DNA from: Taibaiella koreensis
Lineage (GTDB): Bacteria > Bacteroidota > Bacteroidia > Chitinophagales > Chitinophagaceae
DNA: 64,000 nucleotides
Assembly (NCBI RefSeq): GCF_003545715.1
Contig: NZ_QVNU01000005.1
Coordinates: 124,001-188,000, forward strand
Direction of reading: 5' to 3'
Of this stretch, positions 16,300-26,408 are shown in pieces (position 1 is the stretch's first letter; the number at the start of each line of letters is the position of its first letter). The position numbers and the translations under genes are program-made. Under the pieces are notes generated by a model that was not told the origin of the DNA, ran no database searches, and saw only the letters and a program-made list of their open reading frames with translations.

Positions 16300-19200
16300 A
16301 TGATGAGAACAATTACACGGCTGTTCCCGGCATGGCGACAGCACACCAAAACCCTGCTGCTAACGACACTATTAAGCGCTGCCGGCACCAGCGCCATAGC
16401 GCAATTCCCCGCGCCTTACTGCAGCGTTACCTTCGCCAACGGCGTGGAACCGATCACGCTGGTCCAGTTTGCCGGCATTAACAACACGACACCAGCACCC
16501 ATAGGCGGCACGGCCCATGAAGACTTTACGGCCATTCAGGGAACGGTATACCAGGGCTTCAGCATGCCTATCAAGCTGAAAGGCAATACCGATGGGAGCT
16601 TTACCAGTTATTTCAGGGTATATATCGACTGGAACCAAAACGGCTCTTTTACCGATGCCGGCGAATCGTATGATATAGGAACCATTGCCAGTTCAAACGG
16701 CACAGACGCCAAGGAATTGAACGGCAATATTGCTACGCCGGCAGGCGCCACATTGGGCGCTACCCGCATGCGGGTGATCAAAAAGTTCAATGCTTATCCT
16801 ACCGATGCCTGTACCATAGGGGGCGGCACCACACAGTACGGACAAGCGGAGGATTATACGCTCAATGTGATGGCGGCGCCCTGCACCGCGCCGGTGGCCA
16901 CATATGCCATCGTACCCGACTGCAGCAACGGCCAGTTTTCTATCAGCGTCAACATCAGCAATATGGGCAGCGCAACGAGCATTGCCATCAACGATGGCGC
17001 CACAACCCTGGGCACGGCTTCCGCGACAGGTAGTACTGTGGTAGGTCCTTTTGCCTCGGGTAGCTCCAAGACACTGACATTGGTACATAATGTCAATACG
17101 CTGTGCAACGTTACATCGGCAGCGCAAGCCTATATATGCCCGGCTCCAAATGACGATGTGGCCAATGCTATTACAGTCCCGGTAAACGCAGATTTTAATT
17201 GCACTTCCGTTATAGCCGGAAGCACGGCAGGCGCCAGCGCCAGTTTACCGGCTCCCTCCTGCCGCCCCACCGGCGCCAATGATGACGTATGGTTTAAGTT
17301 CCAGGCTACCGGGGCAATACACCGGGTATCGTTGATTAATACAGCGGGTGAGTCTGATATGAATATGGTCGTGTACAGCGACCTGGGCATAACGGAAGTT
17401 CCCGGCGGCGGAACCTGTGCCAATGTAAGCGCTCAATATCTGACAGGGCTTACCGCAGGACAGACCTACTACGTAAGAGTATTTACCTTCGTAGCAACTG
17501 CTGCAACCTCAAACTTTAATATCTGTGTCGGCACACCGCCTCCACCACCAGCCAACGACGAATGTGCCAATGCCATTAATGTGCCTGTCAATACCGGTAC
17601 AACCTGTACATCGGTTATTTCAGGGACGCTGGCCGGTGCTACGGCATCGGCGGGTCCTGCTTCCTCCTGCGGCACTTACGACGACGATGTATGGTTTTCC
17701 TTTACAGCATTGGCCAACGCTCATACGATCACGTTGCAAAATCTTGCCGGCAGCACGAGTGACCTTACGTTCCAGGTACTGAGCGCCTGCGGCGCATCCA
17801 CGGCAATGGTATGTAGCGATCCGCAAACAGCGCTGGTAAGCGGTCTCGTTCCGGGCAACACTTATTACCTGCGCGTAGCCAGCTATACGAGCGCCGGCGG
17901 GCAAACCAGCACCTTTGATGTCTGTATCACCACTCAAGTGATGAATTTTGTGTCTACCACTACCATACAGGCTTCTTCTTCATCGTTAACCGCCGGTACC
18001 GTTGACCAGCAGATCCTGCGTGTAGCGGTAGTAGTAAGCGGCACCGCCAATCCCCTGTCTGTAACCCAGTTGGATTTTAATACCACGGGATCTACCAATG
18101 CAGCAAATATCGCAGCGGCTAAAGTATATTATACCGGCACAAGCAACACCTTTGCCGCTACTACTCCCTTCGGAACGCCGGTAAACAGCCCGAGTGGTTC
18201 CTTCAGCGTGACCGGTAACCAGGCACTGACCGGAGGGGCCAGCAACACGACCAATTATTTCTGGCTGGTATACGATGTCAATTGCGCGGCAACCAGCCCC
18301 AATGTACTCGATGCCCAATACACATCGGCAACTATAGGCACGCCACGTACGCCCACTGCTACCAATCCCAGCGGCACCCGGGCGATTACCAACGCATCTT
18401 TTACGGCCAGCACCAACCAGCCCATGACCTCGACGGTGTTTACAGGCAGCACCGATCAACAGGTGCTTAGGGTGGCGCTGACCGGCTGCGCCAATACCGC
18501 GGTCACATCCATAGCCTTTTCCACTACGGGCAGCACAGCCCCTGCAGACATTACTGCAGCCAGGGTTTACTATACAACGACGACGACCTTTGCTACAGCA
18601 ACACCGTTTGGCAGCACAATACCCAATCCCAACGGCGCCTTTACCGTAAACGGCTCGCAAACGCTTGCGACCGGTACCGGCTACTTCTGGCTGGTGTATG
18701 ATATCTCGGCTACCGCTACGGCGGGAAATGTTGTCGACGCGTCCTGCTCTTCGGCAATGATCAATGGCAATACAGCAACACCTACAACTCCCAATCCTAC
18801 CGGCACCCGCACTATCTTGCAGGCACTGGTTAATGACAACGCTTCCGGTGCGATGACGCTTACCCTGGGCTCTGGCTGTACCGGTGCGCCTTATACCAAT
18901 GTCAATGCATCGCAATCGGCAGGCGAGCCTGTAAGCAATTGCAGCAGTTCCTCCGGTTTTCATACGGTATGGTTCAAGTTCACTGCTCCTGCCAGCGGCG
19001 CTGTAAGGGTAAGCACAGATATGGGTTCGGGAGGAACGATGACCGATACACGGTTAGGGCTGTTTACCGCGGCCGATCCCTCAGTATATTCCGGGTTTAG
19101 CATTATTGCTTGTGATGATGACGGCGGCAGCTTTATTCTGGATCCCGATGATGAAGAAGGGTATATGTCGGTGGTGTACGCTACTGGCCTTGTGCCCAAC

Positions 19201-20313
19201 CAAACCTATTATGTAGAGGTTGATGGCTTTTCCAGTTCAACCACAGGCACCTTCTGTATTGCGGTTGATGAGCTTTCAAGCAGCATGCTGGCCACCAGCG
19301 CAGACTGCAATTCCGATGTTCAGATCCCGGAGCCCAGCACCTTACCGCCCATGTATACCGGTTGGGTTCCGTTGATGGATGCCAGCAGCAGGCTGATCGC
19401 ATTGGTGAGAAATAATGCAGGAGGATCGGTAGGCAATTTTACGCCGGCTCAGAATATCAATACCGGCGCCATTCGCCAGGATGCAGGCGGGCGGCCTTAT
19501 CTCGACCGCAATTTCAGGATCAGCAACAGCACTACGGGCAGCTACGAAGTACAGCTGTTCCTGCTCAACAGCGAACAGGCTGCGCTACAGGCAGCCGATC
19601 CCTCGGCGTCGCTCGGCAATCTGAATGTTACCAGGGTTACGGGCGAATCTTCCTGCAATAATAATGGCAGCGGCACTTATTCACTGCTGACACAGACAGA
19701 AAGTAACACGGCCAACGGCGTCAGCTGGATAAAGTTTGCAACGCCCGGCTTCTCGAATTTCTTTATCAGCAGCGGCACAACGCCCCTTCCTGTGAAGCTC
19801 CTCAGCTTTACCGGCAAAAAGGTTGGAGCAAGCCATATCCTGACCTGGGAAACCGCCGAGGAACGCAACTTCAGCCACTTCGAGCTGCAGCGCTCGGCCG
19901 ACGGGCGCCAGTTCAGTAAGCTGGCAACCCTGCCCGGTAACAAAAAGGGTAACTATAGCTTTATCGACGAGCGGCCGCTGAACGGTATGAACCTGTACCG
20001 CCTGAACATGGCCGATGCCGATGGTAAGGTGGTGCTTTCTGACGTGGTAACACTGATTAGAACCCAAGCCGGCCAAATGGCCGTAGTGGTGTCGCCCAAC
20101 CCGGTACAGCAACAGCTACAGGTACTGCTCGATGGCCATGCCGACGGCAAGCCTGAGCTGCAGCTGATGGACATTACCGGCAGGGTGCTGCAGACTGTAA
20201 CCGTTACCGGTGCGCAGGCAACGATCGATATGAGCCGTTTGGCAACGGGCAGCTATTTGCTCCGTTATGCCGATAACAGCCAGCAATCCGTGATCAGGAT
20301 CAGCAAGCAATAA
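16300..20313 (+). CDS. Large T9SS type A cargo with GEVED and BNR-N-terminal-like repeats
   Basis: 1337 aa. The signal peptide ends near residue 35 (AGTSAIAQ). Next comes a GEVED-type domain (about 70-195, YIDWNQNGSFTDAGE...YGQAEDYTL). Two ~130-residue beta modules open with NDDVANAITVPVN and NDECANAINVPVN; a related third is near 845-985. Between these lie two repeats (DQQILRVAVV..., DQQVLRVALT...) like the domain preceding BNR repeats in some sialidase-annotated proteins. The tail (VVSPNPVQQQLQVLL...GSYLLRY) is a type A sorting signal. It is a surface or secreted, probably adhesive or glycan-binding protein; no catalytic motif is seen. Two start codons (ATGATG) are adjacent. Confidence 0.88.
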   Translation: MMRTITRLFPAWRQHTKTLLLTTLLSAAGTSAIAQFPAPYCSVTFANGVEPITLVQFAGINNTTPAPIGGTAHEDFTAIQGTVYQGFSMPIKLKGNTDGSFTSYFRVYIDWNQNGSFTDAGESYDIGTIASSNGTDAKELNGNIATPAGATLGATRMRVIKKFNAYPTDACTIGGGTTQYGQAEDYTLNVMAAPCTAPVATYAIVPDCSNGQFSISVNISNMGSATSIAINDGATTLGTASATGSTVVGPFASGSSKTLTLVHNVNTLCNVTSAAQAYICPAPNDDVANAITVPVNADFNCTSVIAGSTAGASASLPAPSCRPTGANDDVWFKFQATGAIHRVSLINTAGESDMNMVVYSDLGITEVPGGGTCANVSAQYLTGLTAGQTYYVRVFTFVATAATSNFNICVGTPPPPPANDECANAINVPVNTGTTCTSVISGTLAGATASAGPASSCGTYDDDVWFSFTALANAHTITLQNLAGSTSDLTFQVLSACGASTAMVCSDPQTALVSGLVPGNTYYLRVASYTSAGGQTSTFDVCITTQVMNFVSTTTIQASSSSLTAGTVDQQILRVAVVVSGTANPLSVTQLDFNTTGSTNAANIAAAKVYYTGTSNTFAATTPFGTPVNSPSGSFSVTGNQALTGGASNTTNYFWLVYDVNCAATSPNVLDAQYTSATIGTPRTPTATNPSGTRAITNASFTASTNQPMTSTVFTGSTDQQVLRVALTGCANTAVTSIAFSTTGSTAPADITAARVYYTTTTTFATATPFGSTIPNPNGAFTVNGSQTLATGTGYFWLVYDISATATAGNVVDASCSSAMINGNTATPTTPNPTGTRTILQALVNDNASGAMTLTLGSGCTGAPYTNVNASQSAGEPVSNCSSSSGFHTVWFKFTAPASGAVRVSTDMGSGGTMTDTRLGLFTAADPSVYSGFSIIACDDDGGSFILDPDDEEGYMSVVYATGLVPNQTYYVEVDGFSSSTTGTFCIAVDELSSSMLATSADCNSDVQIPEPSTLPPMYTGWVPLMDASSRLIALVRNNAGGSVGNFTPAQNINTGAIRQDAGGRPYLDRNFRISNSTTGSYEVQLFLLNSEQAALQAADPSASLGNLNVTRVTGESSCNNNGSGTYSLLTQTESNTANGVSWIKFATPGFSNFFISSGTTPLPVKLLSFTGKKVGASHILTWETAEERNFSHFELQRSADGRQFSKLATLPGNKKGNYSFIDERPLNGMNLYRLNMADADGKVVLSDVVTLIRTQAGQMAVVVSPNPVQQQLQVLLDGHADGKPELQLMDITGRVLQTVTVTGAQATIDMSRLATGSYLLRYADNSQQSVIRISKQ

Positions 20314-20336
20314 ATAAGCCCGGCACCATTTTAAGC

Positions 20337-20372
20337 AAAAGCCTCCGTATACGTGATTACGGGGGCTTTTGT
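20337..20372 (+). terminator. Terminator of the 1337-aa cargo gene
   Basis: Stem AAAAGCCTCCGTA / TACGGGGGCTTTT (one wobble) with an 8-nt loop and a T-rich tail, 24 nt after the stop codon. Confidence 0.85.
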
Positions 20373-20530
20373 TGTCAACAAACGTTAAAAGCAGGAAATC
20401 TAAACAGCTCATTTTCAAGGTTAAAACCGTTTCGCATTACCGGCAAATATCTGTTTACCATACTCATAACCAGGATATAATCCAGTAAAAGCGGGCAATA
20501 TGGTCGTTTTTTAAAATGAGTTACAAAAAG

Positions 20531-20562
20531 TTTGCAAAGTGTTAAAAAAAAGTTTACATTTG
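20531..20562 (+). promoter_or_regulatory. Consensus Bacteroidota promoter of the 1816-aa cargo gene
   Basis: TTTG (20531-20534), a 20-nt spacer and TACATTTG (20555-20562) match the known Bacteroidota pattern TTTG-N19/20-TAnnTTTG at every fixed position. It is the best promoter in the window. Transcription near 20568 gives a ~190-nt leader. Confidence 0.75.
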
Positions 20563-20584
20563 ACTCAACTTAGCACTTCAGACT

Positions 20585-20687
20585 GACCGGCTGCGGCCCG
20601 GTCCTGTTTATACAAAGGGCCTTGCCCTTAACCAAGAACCACACATAACCAAATATGGATGACCAAGCAGCCCTTCGGGCTTGCCTT
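20585..20687 (+). promoter_or_regulatory. Structured long 5' leader with three hairpins
   Basis: Three short hairpins follow each other in the leader of the 1816-aa gene: GACCGG/CCGGTC (20585-20603), AAGGGC/GCCCTT with a three-base loop (20615-20629) and AGCCC/GGGCT (20669-20681). The leader is ~190 nt, while most genes here have leaders near 20 nt. No known riboswitch class is recognised. Confidence 0.4.
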
Positions 20688-20760
20688 GAATTCTTTTGCA
20701 GTGACCAAAGGCCGGAAAATCCTGTGTTAAACCTGTCCAGGAGGGCCGCAATTTAAACTT

Positions 20761-23700
20761 ATGTCTATGAGAAAAATCGACACTTTCTTCAAAAGTATCT
20801 CGAAAGGAAAAATGGCAACGCTCTTTGGCGCGCTGGCCATGGCAGCTTCGGTATCGCTGCAGGCGCAGACAAATATTGCCAATTACACCTTTACACAAAG
20901 TACAAGTACCTACACCCCGATCACCGGGGGGACCGTAGTGGTAGCGGCCAATACCAATTATGACGATCTGAACTCTTCAGCCATTACAATTCCTGCTTTT
21001 CCTTTTGGAGGCGCTTCGATTACGACAGTGTATGTAAACAGCAATGGCTACATTACCATGGGCGGCTCACACAATGTCGGCGAATATACGCCACTATCAA
21101 CGACCGGAACCGGAGTGAGCGGCGTGGTCTCGGGCTTAGGCTGCGACAACGGTTACAGTTCTGGAAACGGTACTACGGGGGCGACTTCAGAGATCAGATG
21201 CCAACAAATAGGCGACGAATTCGTCGCCCAATTCCAGGATGTAAAAAGGTGGAATTCGACCAACGAGCGGATCACCTTTCAAATCCGGCTGAATTCAACC
21301 ACCGGAACGATTAAAATTATTTACGGTGGTACTATTGTGATAGGCAACAGTACTACAGCGCCGCAGGTGGGCATCAGAGGTAACAGTACCACATGGAGCA
21401 GCAACGTCAATAACCTCCGCTTACTGGATATACCAGCAGGTACGACCTGCAACTGGAGCAATATGGTTACGGGCAATAATAACAGCGCTACCATGACATT
21501 ATCCAGTAGCAATACGGCACAAGCCCCCAGCAATGGTCTTACTTATACGTGGACATCAGCTACAGCGCCTGCCCCTGTGCGGACGTTCAGTGCGGTGACC
21601 AATATTACAGGCAATTCCGCTACCGTCGCCTGGACTGCTCCTACAGGTGCTACCCAGTATAATATCCAGTACCGCATACCGGGCACCTGTGCCTGGACCA
21701 ACTTTACAGGCAACCCTGTAAGCACGGCAACCGCCAACATAACAGGCCTCGCACCTTTGACCTCCTACCAGGTAAGGGTTCAAAGCGTTTCCGGTACCAA
21801 TACCTCTATCTGGTCGCATATTCCTAGTTCGAGCGGCACCGGAGATGGTTACAGCGCCACAGGCACTTTTACTACATTACCAACTTGCGGACAGCCAACA
21901 GCGGTTACCGTACCCGCTGCATCGATTAATTCCACACAGGCTGTAGTCAACTGGACCGCCCCCACCATAGGTCCGCCTACGGGCTATAAATGGGAAGTAA
22001 GAACCTCGGGCGCCGCCGGCAGTGGCCCCACTGGTCTTGCAGCCACTGGTAACAGTACAACTGCAACCGCGACACCGAATACACTCACCAGTGCAACAAC
22101 TTATTCGGTGTATGTAAGAACCCTCTGTGGTGCATCAGACAGCAGCATCTGGACCTCGGCTGTAAACTTTACAACGTTGTGCACTACGCCCGCCCCCGGT
22201 GCAACGATTGCTTCAATATCGACCGGTCTTTGTGCCGGCACTACAGTTGCGTTTTCGCTTACTACCGCCACGCCCGGGCCTGGCGTTACCTATCAATGGC
22301 AGTCTTCTGTGGATAATCTGACTTTTACAAATATATCGGGAGCGACTTCAGCGACATATACCGGCCCTGCAGTTGCCAAATATTACCGCTGCATGGTCAA
22401 ATGTGCCGCGGGACCCGATAGCACGGCGTCAGGACCCGTGCAATTGACTTATAACAATAACATTGCTTCCACTACCAATGTCCAGCGCTGTGGTGTGGGT
22501 ACGGTCGACCTGATGGCATCCGGCCCCGCAAGTGCTACCTTAAAGTGGTTTGCTGCCGCAACCGGTGGCACGGCTATCGGAACCGGCAGTCCGTTCACTA
22601 CGCCTTCGATCAATACCACGACCACCTATTATGTAGCGGCCGAAACAGGCGCTCCGTCAACTGCTACTATAGGTACCGCTACTACGCTTACCGGTGCTAC
22701 CAACCAACCAACAGCATTTTGCAACCGCTGGAAACAATACTGGTGTCAAATGGTGTTTACAGCTGCAGAACTGACCAGCGCCGGACTCACCGCCGGCAAT
22801 ATCAGCGGTATCACCTTTAACATTAATACCCTTGGCGACGGAACCAATGTTACCAATTTCAGGATAGCGCTTGGCACGGCCCCTTCCACATTGACCGGCT
22901 TTACGACAAACGGGCTAACAAACGTCTATGGCCCCGCCACCTATACCCATGCCATTGGTGTCAATACAATTGATTTTGACGGCTATTACAATTGGGATGG
23001 CACATCCAACATATTGGTTGATATCCGGCAAACAGGAAATGATCAAACCAATAACGCGCAGACCTATTTTACAGCTACAACCAATAACACCTGCGCCTCT
23101 GCTACCACCAGCTCTACCTCGCCTGACCTGTCAACTACCAGTCCAACTGCGAGCCTGAGTATGCAAAGGCTGAATATCGTGTTTAAGCAACCGGCCTGTA
23201 GCAGTCCCCGTATACCGGTTACTGCCACAGTCAATGCCCCGCCCACCTTTACAGTCACTGCTAATAAAACCGTTTGTAACAATGCGATAACCCAACTCAC
23301 AGTAACCTCTAATCAAAGCAGCTTTAATACCTACATCTGGAGTCCGGCAACCAACCTTTATACCGACGCAGGCGCAACTGTAGCCTATGTTGCAGGAGCC
23401 AGTGCGGCTACGGTGTATCACAAATCTGCAACAGCAGCCGCTACTACTTATACTGCTACCGCCAACAACAGCACCACCCAGTGTGCTGCTACTGCTACAG
23501 TGGCCGTTACCGTACTTCCCGCGTCTGCAGTAGCCATAGCCACACCGGCATCAATCTGTGTTTCCGGCACTACCTCCCTGGCATTAACACCCGCTACCGG
23601 TTATGGCGCAGCGACCTTACAATGGCAGTCTTCAATGAATAACAGCACTTTTGTAGACACTAACGGTACCGGCGTCACCTATACCACGCCGGTGTTGAAT

Positions 23701-26211
23701 AGTACCCGGTATTACAGGGCTGTGATCAAAAACAGCGATGGTACTGTTTGCTTCAATTCGGTATCTGATACTGCCAAAGTGTATAATCCTTTGATCTCCG
23801 GCACAACGCCTGCTACTCGTTGCGGCCCGGGTACAGTAGTACTGGGTGCTACGACCACGGAAGGTACTCCTAAATGGTATGCTGCTTCTACCGGCGGTGC
23901 TCCTTTATTTACCGGCTCATCCTTTACCACACCTACTATAGCCGCGAGCACTACTTTTTATGTCTCCGGTGCGGCTGGCGGTGCGGCTGGCGTCGCCACT
24001 ATTGGCGCCGGCGCGTCAACCAGCCTTTCCGGCAGTCCGGATTTTAGCGGCATCAGTCCCTATGCTTATCACTACGGCAATTATAAACACCAAATGCTAC
24101 TTACTGTAGCCGAACTCAACAGTGCGGGTATCGCGGCCGGACAAATAACCTCTCTTGCTTTTGATGTTGCTACCGCAGGATCACCGGTTGCTGCTTTTAA
24201 TAATTTCAAGATTACCCTCATACCCACTTCACAAAATGCGATGACGGCGACCTTTGTAACGGGTGGTACTCCAGTATACTCCGCGGCCAGCGTAACACCG
24301 ACTGTAGGTATCAATACTTATACATTTAGTACACCTTTCATCTGGGATGGCGTTACCAATATCGTCGTACAGACTTGCTATAATAATGATAATAGCGGTG
24401 TTGTAGCCAGTAGCGCAGAGGTTAAATACGACAACACCAGCTTCGTTTCCCAGGCCATTTACAGGGTGGACGGTATACAAACCGGCGGTGTATGTGACTT
24501 TGCGACTGCTAATACCAGTAACGATGGCCCCATCATATCTAAAAGGCCTAAGATGCTGCTTGGATATAATGGGTCCTGCGAAAGCCCCAGAATACCTGTG
24601 ATCGCTACCGTCAATCCCCTGCCCACCATCGCCGTGACCCCTAACGGTACGGTTCAGGTATGCACAGGCAGCACCACTACGCTCACGGCTACCGGCGGCG
24701 GTACTTACCAATGGAAAAATGCTTCCGGCAATATCGGCGGCCAGACCAACGCTGCCTTCACTACCGGTAATGCCGGCACTTACAAGGTAGTCGTGACTAC
24801 ACCAGCCACCGGCTGCTTCGACAGCTCTGCAGCCATCACCGTAAATGTAAACCCCATACCCGTAGTAAACCTCGGCAACGATACCACGTTCTGCTCAGGC
24901 AATACGCTGACGCTGAATGCCGCCAACGCCGGCGCTACTTACCTGTGGAACGACAACAGCACCAACCAGACCAGGGCGGTGACCAGCACCGGTACTTATT
25001 CGGTGAAAGTGACCAACAGCAGCAACTGTTCCAAGTCAGACACCATTAATGTGACCGTTAATCCCTCGCCCGTTCTCGACCTGGGCAACGATACCAATAT
25101 CTGCCTCGGCGTGAACTATGTGCTGAATGCCGGCAACCCGGGCGCCACTTACCTGTGGGATAACGCGACTACGGCGCAAACCCGCGCGGTAACCAATACC
25201 GGCACTTATTATGTACGGGTACGCAACAGCTTCAACTGTATCGCACGCGATACCGTAACAGCAACCTTCCTACCCACCCCGATCGTGAACCTTGGCGCTA
25301 ACCGCGACATCTGCGCCGGCGCCAGCGTGACCCTTGATGCCGGCAACCCCGGTGAGAGCTACCTCTGGGACGATAACTCCACCAGCCAGACCCGCACGGT
25401 GAATACCACCGGCACTTATCATGTAACGGTGAGCAATATCGCCAATTGCCGCGGACGGGATACGGTAAATGTAACCGTGCATCCGCTGCCGGTAGTCAAC
25501 CTTGGTAATGACACTGTGTTCTGCCATGGCAATACCCTTACCCTGAATGCCCGTAACCCGGGCGCCAGCTACCACTGGAACGACAACTCTACCAACCAAA
25601 CCCTGATTGCCGGCAGCACCGGTAATTACAATGTGGTGGTAACCGACGGCTATGGCTGTGTGGGCACCGACGATATCAATATCCTGGTTAAAGATCCGCC
25701 CAGCGGCAATATCAATGCGGTGTACAGCAACGATGCGATTTATGTGTTCAATGTGCTGAACGCGCGTTATGTATCGGGCTATACCTGGGACTTCGGCGAT
25801 GGCAGCCCCAGGGTAACCGGAGCCGTGGTACAACACCAATATGCTAAGAACGGCATCTATAATGTTACCGTAATGCTGGCAGGCGAGTGTAGCGATAGCC
25901 TGGGCCGAAGCCGTACCGTCGACGTATTCGACGCCACCGGCGGCACTGGTATCCCGCAGGTGAATGATAGCAAAGACCTTCTGCTGTACCCCAATCCTGC
26001 CAGGGACATCGTTACACTGGAGAACAAGCTTAACCTGAAGATGAAGCATATCACGGTGTACAATGTAGTAGGACAGGTGATCATCGACAGCAAAGCTGAC
26101 AGTGGCGACAAGCATATCCTGCATACCGGCACCTATGCTCCCGGTGTATATACCATCCGCATCGAAACGGAAAGAGGCATGGTGACCCGCAAGTTTGAGA
26201 TCATGAAATAA
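20761..26211 (+). CDS. Giant T9SS type A cargo with FN3, Ig-like/PKD repeats
   Basis: 1816 aa; signal peptide up to about residue 37 (SVSLQAQ), with a possible second start at Met3. Domains in order: an unassigned N-terminal beta domain with an NSNGYITMGG motif, two fibronectin type III domains (about 270-470, TVAWTAPTGATQYNIQYR and VVNWTAPTIGPPTGYKWE), Ig-like segments (TYQWQSSVDN...), repeated PKWYAASTGG-type modules, then four ~70-residue repeats (about 1369-1650, each VNLGNDT..C...YLWND), one PKD domain (YTWDFGDGSP, about 1665-1710), and the sorting tail LLLYPNPARD...GVYTIRI. This is a surface adhesin-like protein. It has its own consensus promoter, a long leader and a terminator. Confidence 0.9.
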   Translation: MSMRKIDTFFKSISKGKMATLFGALAMAASVSLQAQTNIANYTFTQSTSTYTPITGGTVVVAANTNYDDLNSSAITIPAFPFGGASITTVYVNSNGYITMGGSHNVGEYTPLSTTGTGVSGVVSGLGCDNGYSSGNGTTGATSEIRCQQIGDEFVAQFQDVKRWNSTNERITFQIRLNSTTGTIKIIYGGTIVIGNSTTAPQVGIRGNSTTWSSNVNNLRLLDIPAGTTCNWSNMVTGNNNSATMTLSSSNTAQAPSNGLTYTWTSATAPAPVRTFSAVTNITGNSATVAWTAPTGATQYNIQYRIPGTCAWTNFTGNPVSTATANITGLAPLTSYQVRVQSVSGTNTSIWSHIPSSSGTGDGYSATGTFTTLPTCGQPTAVTVPAASINSTQAVVNWTAPTIGPPTGYKWEVRTSGAAGSGPTGLAATGNSTTATATPNTLTSATTYSVYVRTLCGASDSSIWTSAVNFTTLCTTPAPGATIASISTGLCAGTTVAFSLTTATPGPGVTYQWQSSVDNLTFTNISGATSATYTGPAVAKYYRCMVKCAAGPDSTASGPVQLTYNNNIASTTNVQRCGVGTVDLMASGPASATLKWFAAATGGTAIGTGSPFTTPSINTTTTYYVAAETGAPSTATIGTATTLTGATNQPTAFCNRWKQYWCQMVFTAAELTSAGLTAGNISGITFNINTLGDGTNVTNFRIALGTAPSTLTGFTTNGLTNVYGPATYTHAIGVNTIDFDGYYNWDGTSNILVDIRQTGNDQTNNAQTYFTATTNNTCASATTSSTSPDLSTTSPTASLSMQRLNIVFKQPACSSPRIPVTATVNAPPTFTVTANKTVCNNAITQLTVTSNQSSFNTYIWSPATNLYTDAGATVAYVAGASAATVYHKSATAAATTYTATANNSTTQCAATATVAVTVLPASAVAIATPASICVSGTTSLALTPATGYGAATLQWQSSMNNSTFVDTNGTGVTYTTPVLNSTRYYRAVIKNSDGTVCFNSVSDTAKVYNPLISGTTPATRCGPGTVVLGATTTEGTPKWYAASTGGAPLFTGSSFTTPTIAASTTFYVSGAAGGAAGVATIGAGASTSLSGSPDFSGISPYAYHYGNYKHQMLLTVAELNSAGIAAGQITSLAFDVATAGSPVAAFNNFKITLIPTSQNAMTATFVTGGTPVYSAASVTPTVGINTYTFSTPFIWDGVTNIVVQTCYNNDNSGVVASSAEVKYDNTSFVSQAIYRVDGIQTGGVCDFATANTSNDGPIISKRPKMLLGYNGSCESPRIPVIATVNPLPTIAVTPNGTVQVCTGSTTTLTATGGGTYQWKNASGNIGGQTNAAFTTGNAGTYKVVVTTPATGCFDSSAAITVNVNPIPVVNLGNDTTFCSGNTLTLNAANAGATYLWNDNSTNQTRAVTSTGTYSVKVTNSSNCSKSDTINVTVNPSPVLDLGNDTNICLGVNYVLNAGNPGATYLWDNATTAQTRAVTNTGTYYVRVRNSFNCIARDTVTATFLPTPIVNLGANRDICAGASVTLDAGNPGESYLWDDNSTSQTRTVNTTGTYHVTVSNIANCRGRDTVNVTVHPLPVVNLGNDTVFCHGNTLTLNARNPGASYHWNDNSTNQTLIAGSTGNYNVVVTDGYGCVGTDDINILVKDPPSGNINAVYSNDAIYVFNVLNARYVSGYTWDFGDGSPRVTGAVVQHQYAKNGIYNVTVMLAGECSDSLGRSRTVDVFDATGGTGIPQVNDSKDLLLYPNPARDIVTLENKLNLKMKHITVYNVVGQVIIDSKADSGDKHILHTGTYAPGVYTIRIETERGMVTRKFEIMK

Positions 26212-26230
26212 ACGGGTCAAAAAATGAATC

Positions 26231-26263
26231 AAAAAGGGCTGCTCCGACCAGGGCAGCCTTTTT
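26231..26263 (+). terminator. Terminator of the 1816-aa cargo gene
   Basis: Stem GGCTGC/GCAGCC extended by A-run/T-run pairs, with a TTTTTCTG tail, 20 nt after the stop codon. Confidence 0.8.
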
Positions 26264-26408
26264 CTGTAATGCAAAGCCCGAACGGGCGATTTGCAAATCT
26301 TTTACTTAATAAAAATCAAATAATCCGGCGGCGGTGGCTCTTTATCCTGGCCCAGACCCGATCATCCTGCTAATTCCGTTAACTTTAAGGTATAAAAGCA
26401 TTGAGCGT

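Noticed and set aside
25270-26274. 334-codon open frame antisense to the end of the 1816-aa cargo
   Set aside because: It runs through the terminator of that gene and arises from its repetitive GC-rich codons.
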